A DNA stretch of 64,000 nt from Colletotrichum lupini (taxonomy: Eukaryota > Ascomycota > Sordariomycetes > Glomerellales > Glomerellaceae), in the NCBI RefSeq assembly GCF_023278565.1, contig NC_064672.1:5456001-5520000 (forward strand), written 5' to 3'. Below, piece after piece: positions 34,185 to 45,016 of the stretch. A program made the position numbers and the translations under genes. Every line of letters begins with the position of its first letter. The stretch's first letter is position 1. Under the pieces are notes generated by a model. The model was not told the DNA's origin, made no database searches, and worked only from the letters and a program-made list of their open reading frames with translations.

Positions 34185-35779
34185 TTTAAAATATATATAA
34201 GGACCCTTAAAGAAATTACGTATATATTTAGCTTAGTAACTTAAGATATATATACTAAGTAACTTTTAAGTTAAAGAGGGGCTTATTCTATTTTTACTAA
34301 ACGCTCTAACTTAGTTAATAATATAAATAATAAGGGTAATATTATATACTTTTATAATTACGCATATTTATAGCGCCCTATAGTATATTAAAAATTAAAA
34401 TAAATACTTATAAACTAAAACGCTAATAAGTTATGAATACGAATACTAAAGAGCTATATAGAGGAAGTCCTTGCTATTATTAAATTAAGTAAATAAAAAT
34501 TATTTTATAATAAGTTTAAAAAAGCTAGTTAGTTAAGGAATAATAAAACCTCTAGGAAACCTAGGTTTTTAAATAGATTTTCTAACTAACCTATAGTAAG
34601 CTTATTAATAAATTAAAACGAGGGCTACGTAGTTATTATATTTATAAAAAGTTAAGACTTAGAAATAAACGTAATTCTTAATACTTTTATAAGTAGTACT
34701 TATTCCCTTTTTTAAAGTATAATAATAAATAGCTATAGAGTAATATATTTAGTTAATAATAAGAGCTTATTTAAACGTAAGAGTTACGTATTATTAAATA
34801 ATAAAAACTATATTAAATTAGGAACTATTATACTACTTATTATTATATATAGTACTCGTATTATAAAGGGTATTTTAAATAGACTTAAAAAAAAAGAACT
34901 TATAATCTAAAGCTTTGGAATATTACTTATATTAAGGGATTTTATATTAATATAGTCTTAGAGACTTTATTAAATAGAAGCGTACTCTAATACTATAATT
35001 TAGATTATATTTTATAATAAGGAATACTTTATAGAAATATTATTAAACAATAGCTTATTTAAAAAAATAATCTAGTCTTTTTTAAATATAAGCTCCTTTA
35101 ATCCTATCCTTTTTTAATAAACTTTAAGCGTATTTTATAAAGCTTAGTTAGTATTATATTACTAATTAGCTATAGAAAATTCTATCATTTATATTAACGT
35201 ACTTATAAAAGGTCTAATAGTGCGCTCTTTTAGTACTTTAAAATAAGTTATTTTAAACCTAATACTCTTTATTAATTACTATATAAAACTCGAAGTATAG
35301 GTATTAAACCTCTATTATAAATTAAATATAAAATATATATATTATTTAATATTAAAATAGTAATTTTAAAAGGACTATTTTTAAAAAAAGCCTTATAACT
35401 ATAGTACTATATATACTAAGATCTCTTCTACTTCGAACTATTTCTTAGTAAATAATAATATATACTTATAACTTTTAATAAATATAATAAGTAGCTTAGG
35501 GGGTTCTTTTTGAAAATTAAAATAAATAAAAAAGTACTTTTCGTATTATAGAGCCTCAAAATAACGATTTATTATTAAAAAGGGACTCTAATTTACTTTT
35601 TTAAAAATAATAATAAAACCGCTCTCTTAATTATAAACGTTAAACGCGTATATAAAACGTAATATAGCGAGCTAAGAATTAGAATAGAACTTTTACTTTT
35701 ATATATAAAAAAACCTATAAATAACGCTAAAGAAATAAGTTAATTTATAATTATTAAAGCTCGTAAAATACGCTTTTTC

Positions 35780-35910
35780 ATAAACCTCCTTACGAATCTA
35801 TAGGACGAAATAATATTAATAATAATTTTTATTTATAATATTACCCTATATAAGGCTAATAAAAAAAATTCGCTTATTATAATAAAAATTAACTAATAAA
35901 AGCGGTATTA
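35780..35910 (+). pseudogene. Copia integrase remnant
   Basis: A frame containing stops reads LTNL*DEIILIIIFIYNIT, the conserved end of the copia integrase core, where a Trp codon has become a stop. This sits upstream of the RT trace in the order expected for Ty1/copia. The preceding region (34.2-35.7 kb) probably holds gag/protease remnants but is too mutated to assign. Confidence 0.6.
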
Positions 35911-37297
35911 ACGTTAGTAATAAACGGGTTATTAAATATAAGATTCTAAATTAGTTACCCCGTATTTTAGTAACCTCTACGTATATAATTATTAAGTATA
36001 CTTTTTTTATAAAAATTATAAGAGGAGTATATATTAAAAAGAGTTTAAAATACTTCCCCGCGAGTATATAAAATACTTAGTTAAATATGTACTAAAAATA
36101 TATAACTTATATAAGGTCTAAATACTTATACTTAAGTAAGTATTTATTATAAAACATATTAAGTTTAATAAAGAAGTCTTTTATAATCTTATATATAAAG
36201 AAAAAGCTATTATAAATAAGTAAATAAATTTAGTAATTTAAGAAATATAAAAACTCTTTAATACTAACGATAAATTAGTTCGAGTACTTAGGGAAATAGA
36301 TCTAGACTTCGAAAATACTAGTACTTAAAATAACTTTATAATTAAGGATAGTATTATTATTAAATTTTTAACTATTTAGGACGCTAAGTAATTAATAAAC
36401 GTATTTTAAGATACGGTTAATAAAGTTAAAAAGGCTAATATAGTCTTATTATTATTACTAACCCCTAAAATAATTCCCTTATACGAGCTTAGGAATAAGG
36501 ATAAAAAAAGGAATATAATAACCGGGTTATAAATAGCTTTACGTAGTTTATAATCCTCTTTATAAACGCTTATATATATTATAAAAGTTCTTAAGCTTTT
36601 AATTTTTAATAACTTTTAATAAAATACTAAAGTATATAATAAACGAGGTACTAATTACGAAAAAGTAATTCTTAATACTAAAATTAACGTTAATAAGGAA
36701 CCCTTATAATAAACCTCTATTATTATATAAAAACAGAGCTTATAAAAACTATCTTATTAAGTACTAAATAAAGCTTTATTAAGTCTTAAACGTTTGAACT
36801 AGGCTTATAAACCTCTATAACGCTTCGATAATAGTATTTTTATAACGCTCTTATATTTAAATATAAAGAATAATAATTATTATAACCGTTTTTAAAATTA
36901 CCTTTTCTCTATTTTTATATTTAATTAATAAAAAGCTATAAAAAAAAGTAATATAAAATATATAATACTTTATTAAATAGTAAAAAGAGTAGTTTATAGG
37001 ACCTACTTAGAGCGCTCTAGAGGAGTTTAAAAACCACGACTTATTAAATTAATTTTTAAAGCTTACTAAAGAAGTTTAATAATATTAAATATCTTTTATT
37101 ATAATTATAAAAGCTACTTAAAAATACTATAAATATAAAAATAAAAAAGCTAAGGGATATTAGTATATAAAAAGAGGTCGACCGTAATCCTAAATAAGGG
37201 ATCCTATTTTTATTAAAATAAGTATATATTTATAAATACGACGTTAATAACGAGGTTAGTAAAATAAAAGTACGTATATATATAAAGGAGGATATCC

Positions 37298-37321
37298 CCC
37301 CGACGGAGCAATCCGCCGGGG
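37298..37321. other. GC-rich hairpin with GCAA loop at the 5' end of the 859-bp insertion
   Basis: CCCCGACGGA (37298-37307) pairs with TCCGCCGGGG (37312-37321) around a GCAA tetraloop. There is one A-C mismatch, which a single G-to-A change would explain. It is the only strongly GC-rich spot in the island. Confidence 0.7.
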
Positions 37322-37635
37322 CCGTACTATGTATTATATATTAGGGAAAACTGGGTATAATGCGCTTTATACCTAATTACTAATTAAAACAGTAATTAAC
37401 CGACTTAACTATTATCTCCCTTTTATTAATAGCTCTTAACCTTTTACCGCCCGCCTATAGGGCGAGCTTTACTTATTCTAATGCGCATAGGACCTCTTAG
37501 TACTAGCCCGCGTAAGTAGCTAAGTCTAATATAATCTATTCTTTTATATAAGTTCTCGTCGAGGTAGTATTTTAACTAGCTAACCTCTTAACTAGTTATT
37601 TAACTAGCTATTTAGGTAGTAGTTTATATATTAAT

Positions 37636-37712
37636 AGGTTTATTTAGTAAATTTATTTAATAGATTTATTTAGTAAATTTATTTAGTAGATTTATTTAGT
37701 AAATTTATTTAG
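37636..37712 (+). repeat. Tandem repeat of ATTTATTTAGTAR (13 bp, in 26-bp pairs)
   Basis: About six adjacent units of ATTTATTTAGTA with A/G and T/A variants, arranged as three 26-bp pairs. It lies inside the 859-bp insertion. Confidence 0.7.
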
Positions 37713-38179
37713 TTTAAATAGAGAGTAGTTTTGGGCAATATTAAAAGTAATAAGAATAGAAAGAATCTTTGCGAGCTATAGTATAATAAAGTAGTAAATA
37801 TTAGCTTATTTAGCCCTTTTTTTAAAAACTTCTACGTTATTATTAAAGTTTAGAACCTCTATAGTTAAAGAAGGCTATTTTTAACTATTACGGCCGACTA
37901 TTATAGCTAATTATTACGGCCGACCTTTATTATTAACCTTTTTAACTAGCGCTATTACTAAAGAGGGTAGCTTACTTATCCCGAATTAAATAGTAGTTTT
38001 TATATCAAAATTATTATATTACGTTAAGCGCGTGCTTAGGATATATTACGCGTATTATATAATTAAAAAGTATATTATATCGTATAATTTTTTTTAAAAG
38101 CGTAATCCCGTTAAGGTTAATCTTTTGTACTTATCAAGCTAGAAAACAAAATACTATATAAAGGAGGATATATAACTAC

Positions 38180-38790
38180 TTAACTTTTTATAAAATACGT
38201 ATACTTCGACGCTCGTTATAAAGGCCTTTAAGCTTATAATAATAATAGCTATTTAATTTAACCTTAAAATAAACTAATATAATATAATTAATATATTCCT
38301 TAACGCGCTTCTTAAGAACGAAAAGCTAGTAATTATTAAACTTTTAGAGAAATATAAAGTTATTAATAAAGTAAATAAGCTCTAATACGCTCTATATAGC
38401 CTTTAAAACTCGCTAATTCTTTAGTTCTAAACTTTTATTTTTATACTTCGTAATATAAATATAATATATAGCTACGAGGAGATTTATATTTACTAAACTA
38501 TAAATAGGAAAATAATATTAGTATTTTACGTTAACGACTTTATTATTTTATATTATTAAAATAATTAAAAAATAGCTTAGAGAATCGTTAATAATATAAA
38601 AGAATATATTAACCTTAAAAAAATAGACTAATTAATTACTTCTTTAGAATATAGATTTTATAAAACCGTACTACTTATAAAGTTTATTTTATTTATAATA
38701 TATATATTAAGCGAGTTACTAAGTACTTTAACTTTATAAATTTACTATATTTAATTACCCCTCTTCTTTAAAAAGAGTTTAAACTAAACG
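38180..38790 (+). pseudogene. Copia reverse transcriptase remnant
   Basis: Stop-containing frames show the copia RT order: NIINIFLNALLKNEK near 38.30 kb, then ALYSL*NSLIL*F near 38.40 kb (the ALYGL-type motif), then LVFYVNDFIIL near 38.53 kb, where the catalytic YVDD is seen as YVND. Stops sit where Gln and Trp codons are expected, which is what RIP produces. Non-functional. Confidence 0.75.
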
Positions 38791-39114
38791 AGGGGTAAGT
38801 AATAAAAAAGGAAATAAAAAGCTACTAAGAAAAAGTCGGGAGTATATTTTATATAGCTATTATAATTAAACTAAACGTTATTTTTATTTACTCGTAGTTA
38901 TTATAGTTCTTAATTAACCTAAATATAACTTATATTAAAATAATTAATTACTATATTTAATATTTTTATAAAATAAAGTATTTTATACTTTACTATAGTA
39001 ATATACTAAGTACGTAATTATTATTTTTAATTAGAAATACTAGCTTTATAAATAATAAAGTAATACGACGATTATCTTAGGGATATATAATATTCCTTTT
39101 TAATAACCTAATTT

Positions 39115-39485
39115 AATAAAAATTAGTATACTAAGTAACGGTTACGACGTTAACTACTAAAGCTAAGCTTTTTTATTTTAAAGAAACTATAAAAGAGACT
39201 ATAGCTTTAAAATACCTTTTTAAAGATATTATCCTTAATTTAAGAAAAGTATAGTTAATTAATTACGATAATTAATAAATAATTCGATTTATTATAACAA
39301 AAAGAGAAAGAATAGCTACTTAACTTTACTATATTAATATATAAAATATATAGCTAAAATAAGAGTATACTAAAAATAAGTTTAAGGTTACTTATATATT
39401 AATAAAGAATATATTAATAAATAGACTTATTAAAACCCTTTTATAAGCTAAGTTTAAATATTTCTATATACTTCTTAACCTTTAT
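39115..39485 (+). pseudogene. Copia RNase H remnant and end of the polyprotein
   Basis: The frame reads TLTTKAKLFYFKETIKE, the copia RNase H segment that normally has STTEAE-type residues, and ends with KNILINRLIKTLL, like the polyprotein C-terminus. It is degraded. Confidence 0.65.
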
Positions 39486-41315
39486 AATATATAAAAAGCT
39501 ATTATAAATAGCTAAAATAGTTAAACATAATTAATTTAAGCTATATTTAAAAAAACTTAATACTTAAAAATAGATAATAAATAGAACTTAGAGTATAGCC
39601 TAAAGGCCTAAAATAAATAAAATAAAAACCTTTTATAGCCTAAAGGCTTAAATTCTTAAAATAACTTTATTTTATAGAGTATATATATATAAAAATAAGA
39701 CCCGGGCTTATATTTATTATTTAAACTCTTAGTTTATAAAGTATATAATTACTAAGAGTATAGTATTATTCAAAAAGAAAGTTAGTATATATATTAAAAA
39801 ATGCGCTTTTTATATCTAAAAGTTTATAAAACTAAGAGTAATAGGGGTAGCGGAGGGCGTAAGAGCTAGAATAATTATTAAATTAATAATTTAAAATATA
39901 GAAATAAGTAATATAATAAAAAGTTAGTTATAAATAATTATAATAAGTATAAAAGAGGACCGGGAGTATATATTAAAAAAGTCCTTTATATAAAAGCTAA
40001 TATAGTTCTTATATATTTTAATATTATTTTTTATTTAGTTTATAATACTATAAAGCTTATTAATATCTTATCAAAACTATAATTAAGAGTACGCTTTTTA
40101 ATAATAAAAAAGGATAATATATTTATAAAAAAAAAGCACTATTTATAATAGCCTTAATAAAAGCCTAGGCTATTAGCTATAAAATAATTAGTATATTAAT
40201 ATACTTCTTAACTAAATAACCGTTAAAATAGTATATATATTAGCTACTATTCCTTATAAAATAATAATTACTATCCTTAGGGTTAGTATATTAAAAAGCT
40301 ATTTAAAAATAAAATATATATTAGATCTCTCGTTCTTTAAGAGCCTCTTTTTTAAACTTTTTAAGGACTAAATATACGTTAAATAGGCCTAGAATAATAA
40401 AAAGACCTATACTTATTACGGGGAGTACTTTAGTTTCTTAGCGTTCTCTTTTATTTTTTATTACCTTTTTAAAAAGAGCTAATTTTACGTTTTTTAAACT
40501 TTAAAATAATATTAAATATAAACTCTTAAAATAATAAGTATATAATATACTTTTCTTAAAAAGCTTATTATCTAAACTAGTTTTATTCTTATTTTCAAAT
40601 TTTAAGGGGGGGATAAATAAAAGCTCGTTAAAGCTCTTATTATTACTATTTATTTTATTATTATTTTTATTATAATTATTAAAAAGAGCTTTAAACTTAA
40701 TAAAGTTTTTAATATTTTAATTAGTAATCTTAATATTTTTTTAACTAAGGAAAGAGAGCTTAATAACTAAGCTTTAATAAGTAAATAAGAAATTATAAAA
40801 GGAGGTAATAACTTAAAAAGGCTTATTAATATTATTACTTATCTAAACTCTTAATAAATTATATAATACGTATATAAGAGGTATTATAAAAATTATATAA
40901 AACTTATTATTATTTTTAAATATATTAAATATTTATATTTAAAATAAAATTAATAAATAATTCGATAGTATAAGCGCGCGCGCGTAGTAAATAGGGGTAC
41001 TTATAATAATTATAAAAAGTTTAAAAAAAAAATTTACCTAAACGACGCTACGAGAATTTAAATACATATAAAGTAGCTAAGTAGCCTCGCTCTTAGTAAT
41101 TTATATACTAAAAATAATATAATACGTACTATTCTAAGTTAGGATTCTATTTATTTTACATAAAAGGATATATTTATAATAAATATAGTTTAAAAAACGC
41201 GTATCCCTTATATTTATTTTTCTTTTATTTATATTTAACTAAATTAGGCTTTTATAAAGGTATTTAAAAATTCTATTTTAAATATAATAGCTCTTTAATA
41301 ATAATAATTAAGGGG
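39486..41315 (+). other. AT-rich region between RNase H and the right LTR
   Basis: 1.8 kb, RIP-degraded, longer than the usual 3' untranslated part of a copia element. It has two copies of TATAGCCTAAAGGCYTA (near 39593 and 39636). Stop-filled frames around 39.8-40.6 kb vaguely resemble a copia protease-to-integrase stretch, so part of a second element may lie here; this is weak. The purine tract is at its right end. Confidence 0.4.
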
Positions 41316-41494
41316 TATATTACGTAATAAGGATAGTAATCGTATCTTACGAAGTGCCTATTATATACTAAATTACGTATCTATTTTAGATATCGTATAT
41401 ATAGACCTTTTCTTTATATTTATTTTTATTTTAATAATTAAGCTACTTTTACTACACTCCGTATGCCTATTACTACGTGCTATAACTCGTGACA
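41316..41494 (+). repeat. Right LTR (179 bp), 3' end nearly free of RIP
   Basis: Matches 29567-29745. Its final ~50 bases (ACTACACTCCGTATGCCTATTACTACG and on to TGACA) keep several CpA and TpG, unlike the left copy, so mutation stopped at about 41450. Confidence 0.8.
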
Positions 41495-41704
41495 CGTTGC
41501 GATTGTTCGAGATCACGCACGGTCATGCTGTTGGACATGCTTCACTTGCAGACCTTGGCTGAGGGAATTTTCACCGCCTTTTGATGCTGTAGAACCCCAC
41601 TACTCTTGTACGACGGGCAGATAATCGGGAAGCGGTAGGTAATCCATTCAGCTTTCATTATGCGGCGATGCCTCAGAACAGCTTCCTACTGCGGCCAAAG
41701 GTGC

Positions 41705-43735
41705 TCAGGTCCAGTCGCTCCACTTGGATCCCTTCCAGTACACAGCTCCATCATGCTCAAACTGCGGCCCTTCGGCCTCGACAATGTGACCCAGCTCGCA
41801 TTGATCGAACTGCACACGCGTCTGCTGGATGTAGTAGTCGTCAAAGCGCGGTGCGAGGGCTTCGAGTAGACTACCGACGTTTCCTGTAGGGTGTAGGGCC
41901 TTCCATGGCTGCGAGCATGTCGTGCCCTTGCAAGACTTGAGAACGAAGAGTAGGGAGTCGAGTCTGGGTAGGACCTTCTTGAGAGGATAGCCGAGAATGG
42001 TTGCGCCTGCAGCATGGACGGCCTCGTCGGCGTGCAAGAGGTTATGAAGCTGGCCGGGGTCCGTCTAGATTGGGCAAATTATTAGCACATACGCTCTACT
42101 TCTTCACATGCAGGATGCCAACCACGGAATTAAACAAACTTACAGTCATATCATACAGCTCATGCTCGTTAGTGCACCAAACAGAGTAGTAGAGGTTGTA
42201 GCCCTCCCCAACAACCCTCAGCGCCTTGTACGTGTTGTTAAAGATGCGCTTCGTGTCATCGCCATTGAAGCCGAACTTGCTCTCAGTGATTGCCCAGCCC
42301 CAGTACTCAACATTAACGTGCTCGCGAGTCAGGGGGGACTCCGTCAGGTCCTTTGTCGAGAGCGGGATCGGGGCTCCATCAAAGTCGGCTCTCAACGGGG
42401 CACCCGCGAGCGACAGGATGGTGGGAACGAGGTCAACGTGGGCCGTTACGGCTTCAGTCACGCCTCCCTTGGGAACACCAGGTCCACGAACGATGAGTGG
42501 AATGTTGATATCTTCCTCGTATCCACACTCCTTGCCGGGCTGCAGCCGGTGCTGACTAATGTGGTAGCCGTTGTCCGTCGTGTAGAAGATGTAGGTGTTG
42601 TCCAGGATGCCATGCTTTTCCAATCTCTCCACGAGACCGTCGACAAGCTCATCAACTGCTTGTAGGGCACGTAGACGTCCTTGATAGTGCTTATCGTTGT
42701 ATGCCACGTTCTCATCCGTGAGCTTGGGCTGGCGACGAACCCAGTCGGCGCCCGAAGGCTTGTCAGGGTTAAAGTTTTCTGTTCTCGGAACCTTGGCATC
42801 CTCAAAGAGGTGCTCATGCCTCTTAGCAGCTAACGGGATGCTGACCCTGAACTTGTCATCAGAGACGGGCACATCGTCGTCTGGGCCCTTGACTGGGAGA
42901 AGGATACTGGAGTTGACATTGCTGTGAGGTGCGATGGGAGCAATGCCAAGGAAGAAGGGCTTGCCGGCATCCACAGCTTCATCCAGGAACCCGTAGGCCT
43001 TCTCGGCGACTAGATCCGTCGAGTACTCGCCGAGATGGTTGACCGGCTTCTCATGGTCACGCTGGAAGGTGGCGTTGTAGTAGTCATAGGTGTTAGGGTC
43101 CAGGAGGAAATCCTGAAACCAAGTCAGCAGTGAAGATTGGTTGACTAGTAAAGCAGGACACTCACAGAGGAGTTCCAGCCCTTCAAGTGCGGGCTGTCAT
43201 AGTTCCAAACAGTATGGGCATTGAACATTTTACCCGTGTAATAGGTGCTGTATCCGGCCTTTTGTAGCCAAATGGGGAGATAGTTCTCATTGTGGCCATT
43301 TTTCACAAAAATGGGGAAACCACCTGCAAAACCAATTAGTGTATGCTCATAAGCCATGTCTTCTGTCAGTCAGATAACTGGACGAGCGAATCTCTTACCA
43401 TATGGTGGGTTGAGGTCAGTGACGTTGGTGTTATGAGCCAATTTGCCAGTCCACAAACTCGCACGCGACGGGCAGCAAACTGCCGTCGTGCAGAAATGTT
43501 TCTTGTACAGTGTGCCTTCTTCAATAAGCCGTTTCTGAATCAGCGGGATGTACTCCAAAGAGTTCATGTGCAGGTCCTGATCATCGGTCAAGACGAAGAC
43601 AATGTTTGGCCGTGAAGACGGCGATATGGCATCCCGGGCGGGGCCGACGAGAGGTGTCTGAGCATCGCCTTGTGCCGCAACACTGCAGCTGAGGAACAAA
43701 GCCGCCGAAGCCAACGTTGACGTCGTGAGCTGCAT
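41705..43735 (-). CDS. Secreted arylsulfatase (type I, formylglycine-dependent)
   Basis: Four exons: 43735-43399, 43323-43166, 43112-42144 and 42064-41705 (607 aa). Borders are GTAAGA/TGCAG, GTGAGT/TTCAG and GTAAGT/CTAG, with phases continuous. The signal peptide is MQLTTSTLASAALFLSCSVAAQG. The metal-binding start is PNIVFVLTDDQD. The activation motif is CCPSR within TTAVCCPSRASLWTGK; its cysteine (the second of the pair) would become formylglycine. TGKMFN, FLGIAPIAPHSN and YTTDNGYHISQHRL follow as in the family. It hydrolyses sulfate esters outside the cell or in the secretory route, and released sulfate could be taken up by SulP-type permeases. The 3' end lies only 210 bp from the transposon island, yet the frame is intact. 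Confidence 0.92.
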
Positions 43736-43779
43736 TGCGATTCAATTCGATTGAGGCTTGTCGCTCAATTGATCATTCC

Positions 43780-43815
43780 ATTGGAAATGGCATTGGAAAT
43801 GGCATTGGAAATGGG
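43780..43815. repeat. Three perfect tandem copies of ATTGGAAATGGC
   Basis: A 12-bp unit is repeated three times (the last base of the third copy is G), starting 45 bp upstream of the arylsulfatase start codon, so inside its promoter or 5' UTR. Confidence 0.85.
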
Positions 43816-44262
43816 AAGCAAATGTCATCGTGCAGCCTCCAAGGACAAGACTTTAAAAGTTTGGCTCTTAGATAAGCCGCATGCCCGTCTTCCGGCGTTG
43901 CAAACCAGGCTCGCCGGATGGGCGAAGAGTCCTCCGTGCGCGAGTTCCGATGACGTGCTCCGTCCCCAGCATCGCAACAGACGGGTTATCCACACCCTTC
44001 ACCGAAAGCGGAGAAACAGGATCACAGTCACAACGACGCTGTCGAAATGAACGTTGCTCGTAATGTCGACAGGATTATTGCGGCCGAGGAAAGAATCGCG
44101 TGCTGAATTTCGCATTACCGACGAAGACAAGTAAGCACCTAGTCGTAGATAGCGTCTCCACTGAGGGTAAGGTACAAGTTCGATGCTTCTAGTTATGTCA
44201 AAACGAGTCTAGTGACTGATTTTGATCTGTGATATTCCTAAATAACTAAATCCAATCCATTA
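43816..44262. other. Intergenic, arylsulfatase upstream region
   Basis: Nothing recognisable beyond expected promoter sequence. Confidence 0.4.
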
Positions 44263-45016
44263 CTAGGCCTGGATTTGAAGGTTGCCACGGTCGTCGTGAA
44301 CGATAACCACGTTGGACTGCAACCTATTGAAGTCAACAGCCACAATGCTGCCTCCGGTCATACTCGCATCAATAAATTCTCCTTTGCGGTAGCTGCCAAC
44401 TGTCAAGTAGTAGGTGTTGAGAGGCTGAATTTGGTATCGTACATTGGGTTCGGGAACGAAAGCAGCCAAAGGTCCATCCTGGCCATTGCCAGTCCTGGAA
44501 ACTCCAAGACCGATTAGGTAGTTTCCTGACATGACATTCAGATCAGTTTTATGCATAGCTTGACCTCCAATATTCGGAATAAGAGAACTAACCCTGCTTA
44601 GCTTTGGCAAAAGTAAAATCATTGCCGGTTTGGATTTCAAAGGCATTCGAGAAGGCGCTGTTAGGAAGAGGATTGTTGCTGAATTGCGGTGCGTCTCCAG
44701 CGACAATAAGCTGCAGAGTGCTGCCTGGGACGGCGGCCCCGTCATTCTTGACAGAACCGAGGGTTACATCTTTTTCGCCGCTCACGTTGACCTGAACACC
44801 CGATGAAGGGCTGCCCTGGGAAGTTGCAACAACAGCAGAGTACTGGCCGGAGAATGTAAAGTTCGTCCGGGAGCCTCTGGGGGTGTTTCCAGTCGCAAAG
44901 ACGTTGGACCAAATTTGGCCCTGGACTCTGCCAGTAACCACTGGTGGCTTGTTGAAGAGAACATACTGCTGCTGAGAGCCAGACTGGTTCTGGACCGTGA
45001 TGCTGTACTTGACCAT
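44263..45016 (-). CDS. Uncharacterised fungal protein, 228 aa
   Basis: Two exons, 45016-44593 and 44525-44263, with GTTAGT/CAG borders; splicing gives KQGNYLIGLGVSR. No signal peptide: it starts MVKYSITVQNQSGSQQQYVLFNKPP. The sequence is rich in Ser, Gly, Asn and beta-branched residues, with alternating patterns that suggest a beta-sandwich. It has no cysteine. Similar short start sequences (a Y-S-I-x-V-x-N-x-S-G type) occur in cytosolic fungal beta-sandwich proteins and lectin-like proteins, but I cannot name a family. It is read toward the arylsulfatase promoter, on the same strand. Confidence 0.75.

Larger units (their letters stand above)
37296..38154 (+). mobile_element. 859-bp insertion with 17-bp target-site duplication (non-LTR/SINE-like)
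   Basis: The sequence TATATAAAGGAGGATAT occurs directly before (37279-37295) and directly after (38155-38171) this segment, so it splits the copia frame between integrase and reverse transcriptase. A 17-bp duplication is too long for LTR or most DNA transposons and suits target-primed reverse transcription. The insert begins with a GC-rich hairpin and ends in an A-rich stretch (GAAAACAAAATAC). It contains a 13/26-bp tandem repeat. It keeps more CpA/TpG sites than its surroundings, so it seems younger. No reading frame is evident. Confidence 0.65.
29567..41494 (+). mobile_element. Composite RIP-degraded Ty1/copia-type LTR retrotransposon island with nested insertions
   Basis: The 11.9-kb block is bounded by two 179-bp direct repeats (29567-29745 and 41316-41494). 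The right one is preceded by a purine tract (AAGGGG, 41310-41315). The block is extremely AT-rich, with CpA and TpG almost absent, the saturated product of RIP. Degenerate copia-order coding traces read on the plus strand: integrase near 35.8 kb, reverse transcriptase near 38.2-38.8 kb and RNase H near 39.1-39.5 kb. A Mutator-like element (30749-34184) and an 859-bp insertion (37296-38154) interrupt it. Removing both with one target copy each leaves about 7.6 kb. Target duplication of the whole element is unclear: TACGT on the left and CACGT on the right fit only if the LTR ends two bases earlier than the TGACA terminus. Confidence 0.8.

Noticed and set aside
40975..40986. GCGCGCGCGCG run in the AT-rich block
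   Set aside because: Short simple repeat with no further structure; CpG survives RIP, so it is not notable by itself.
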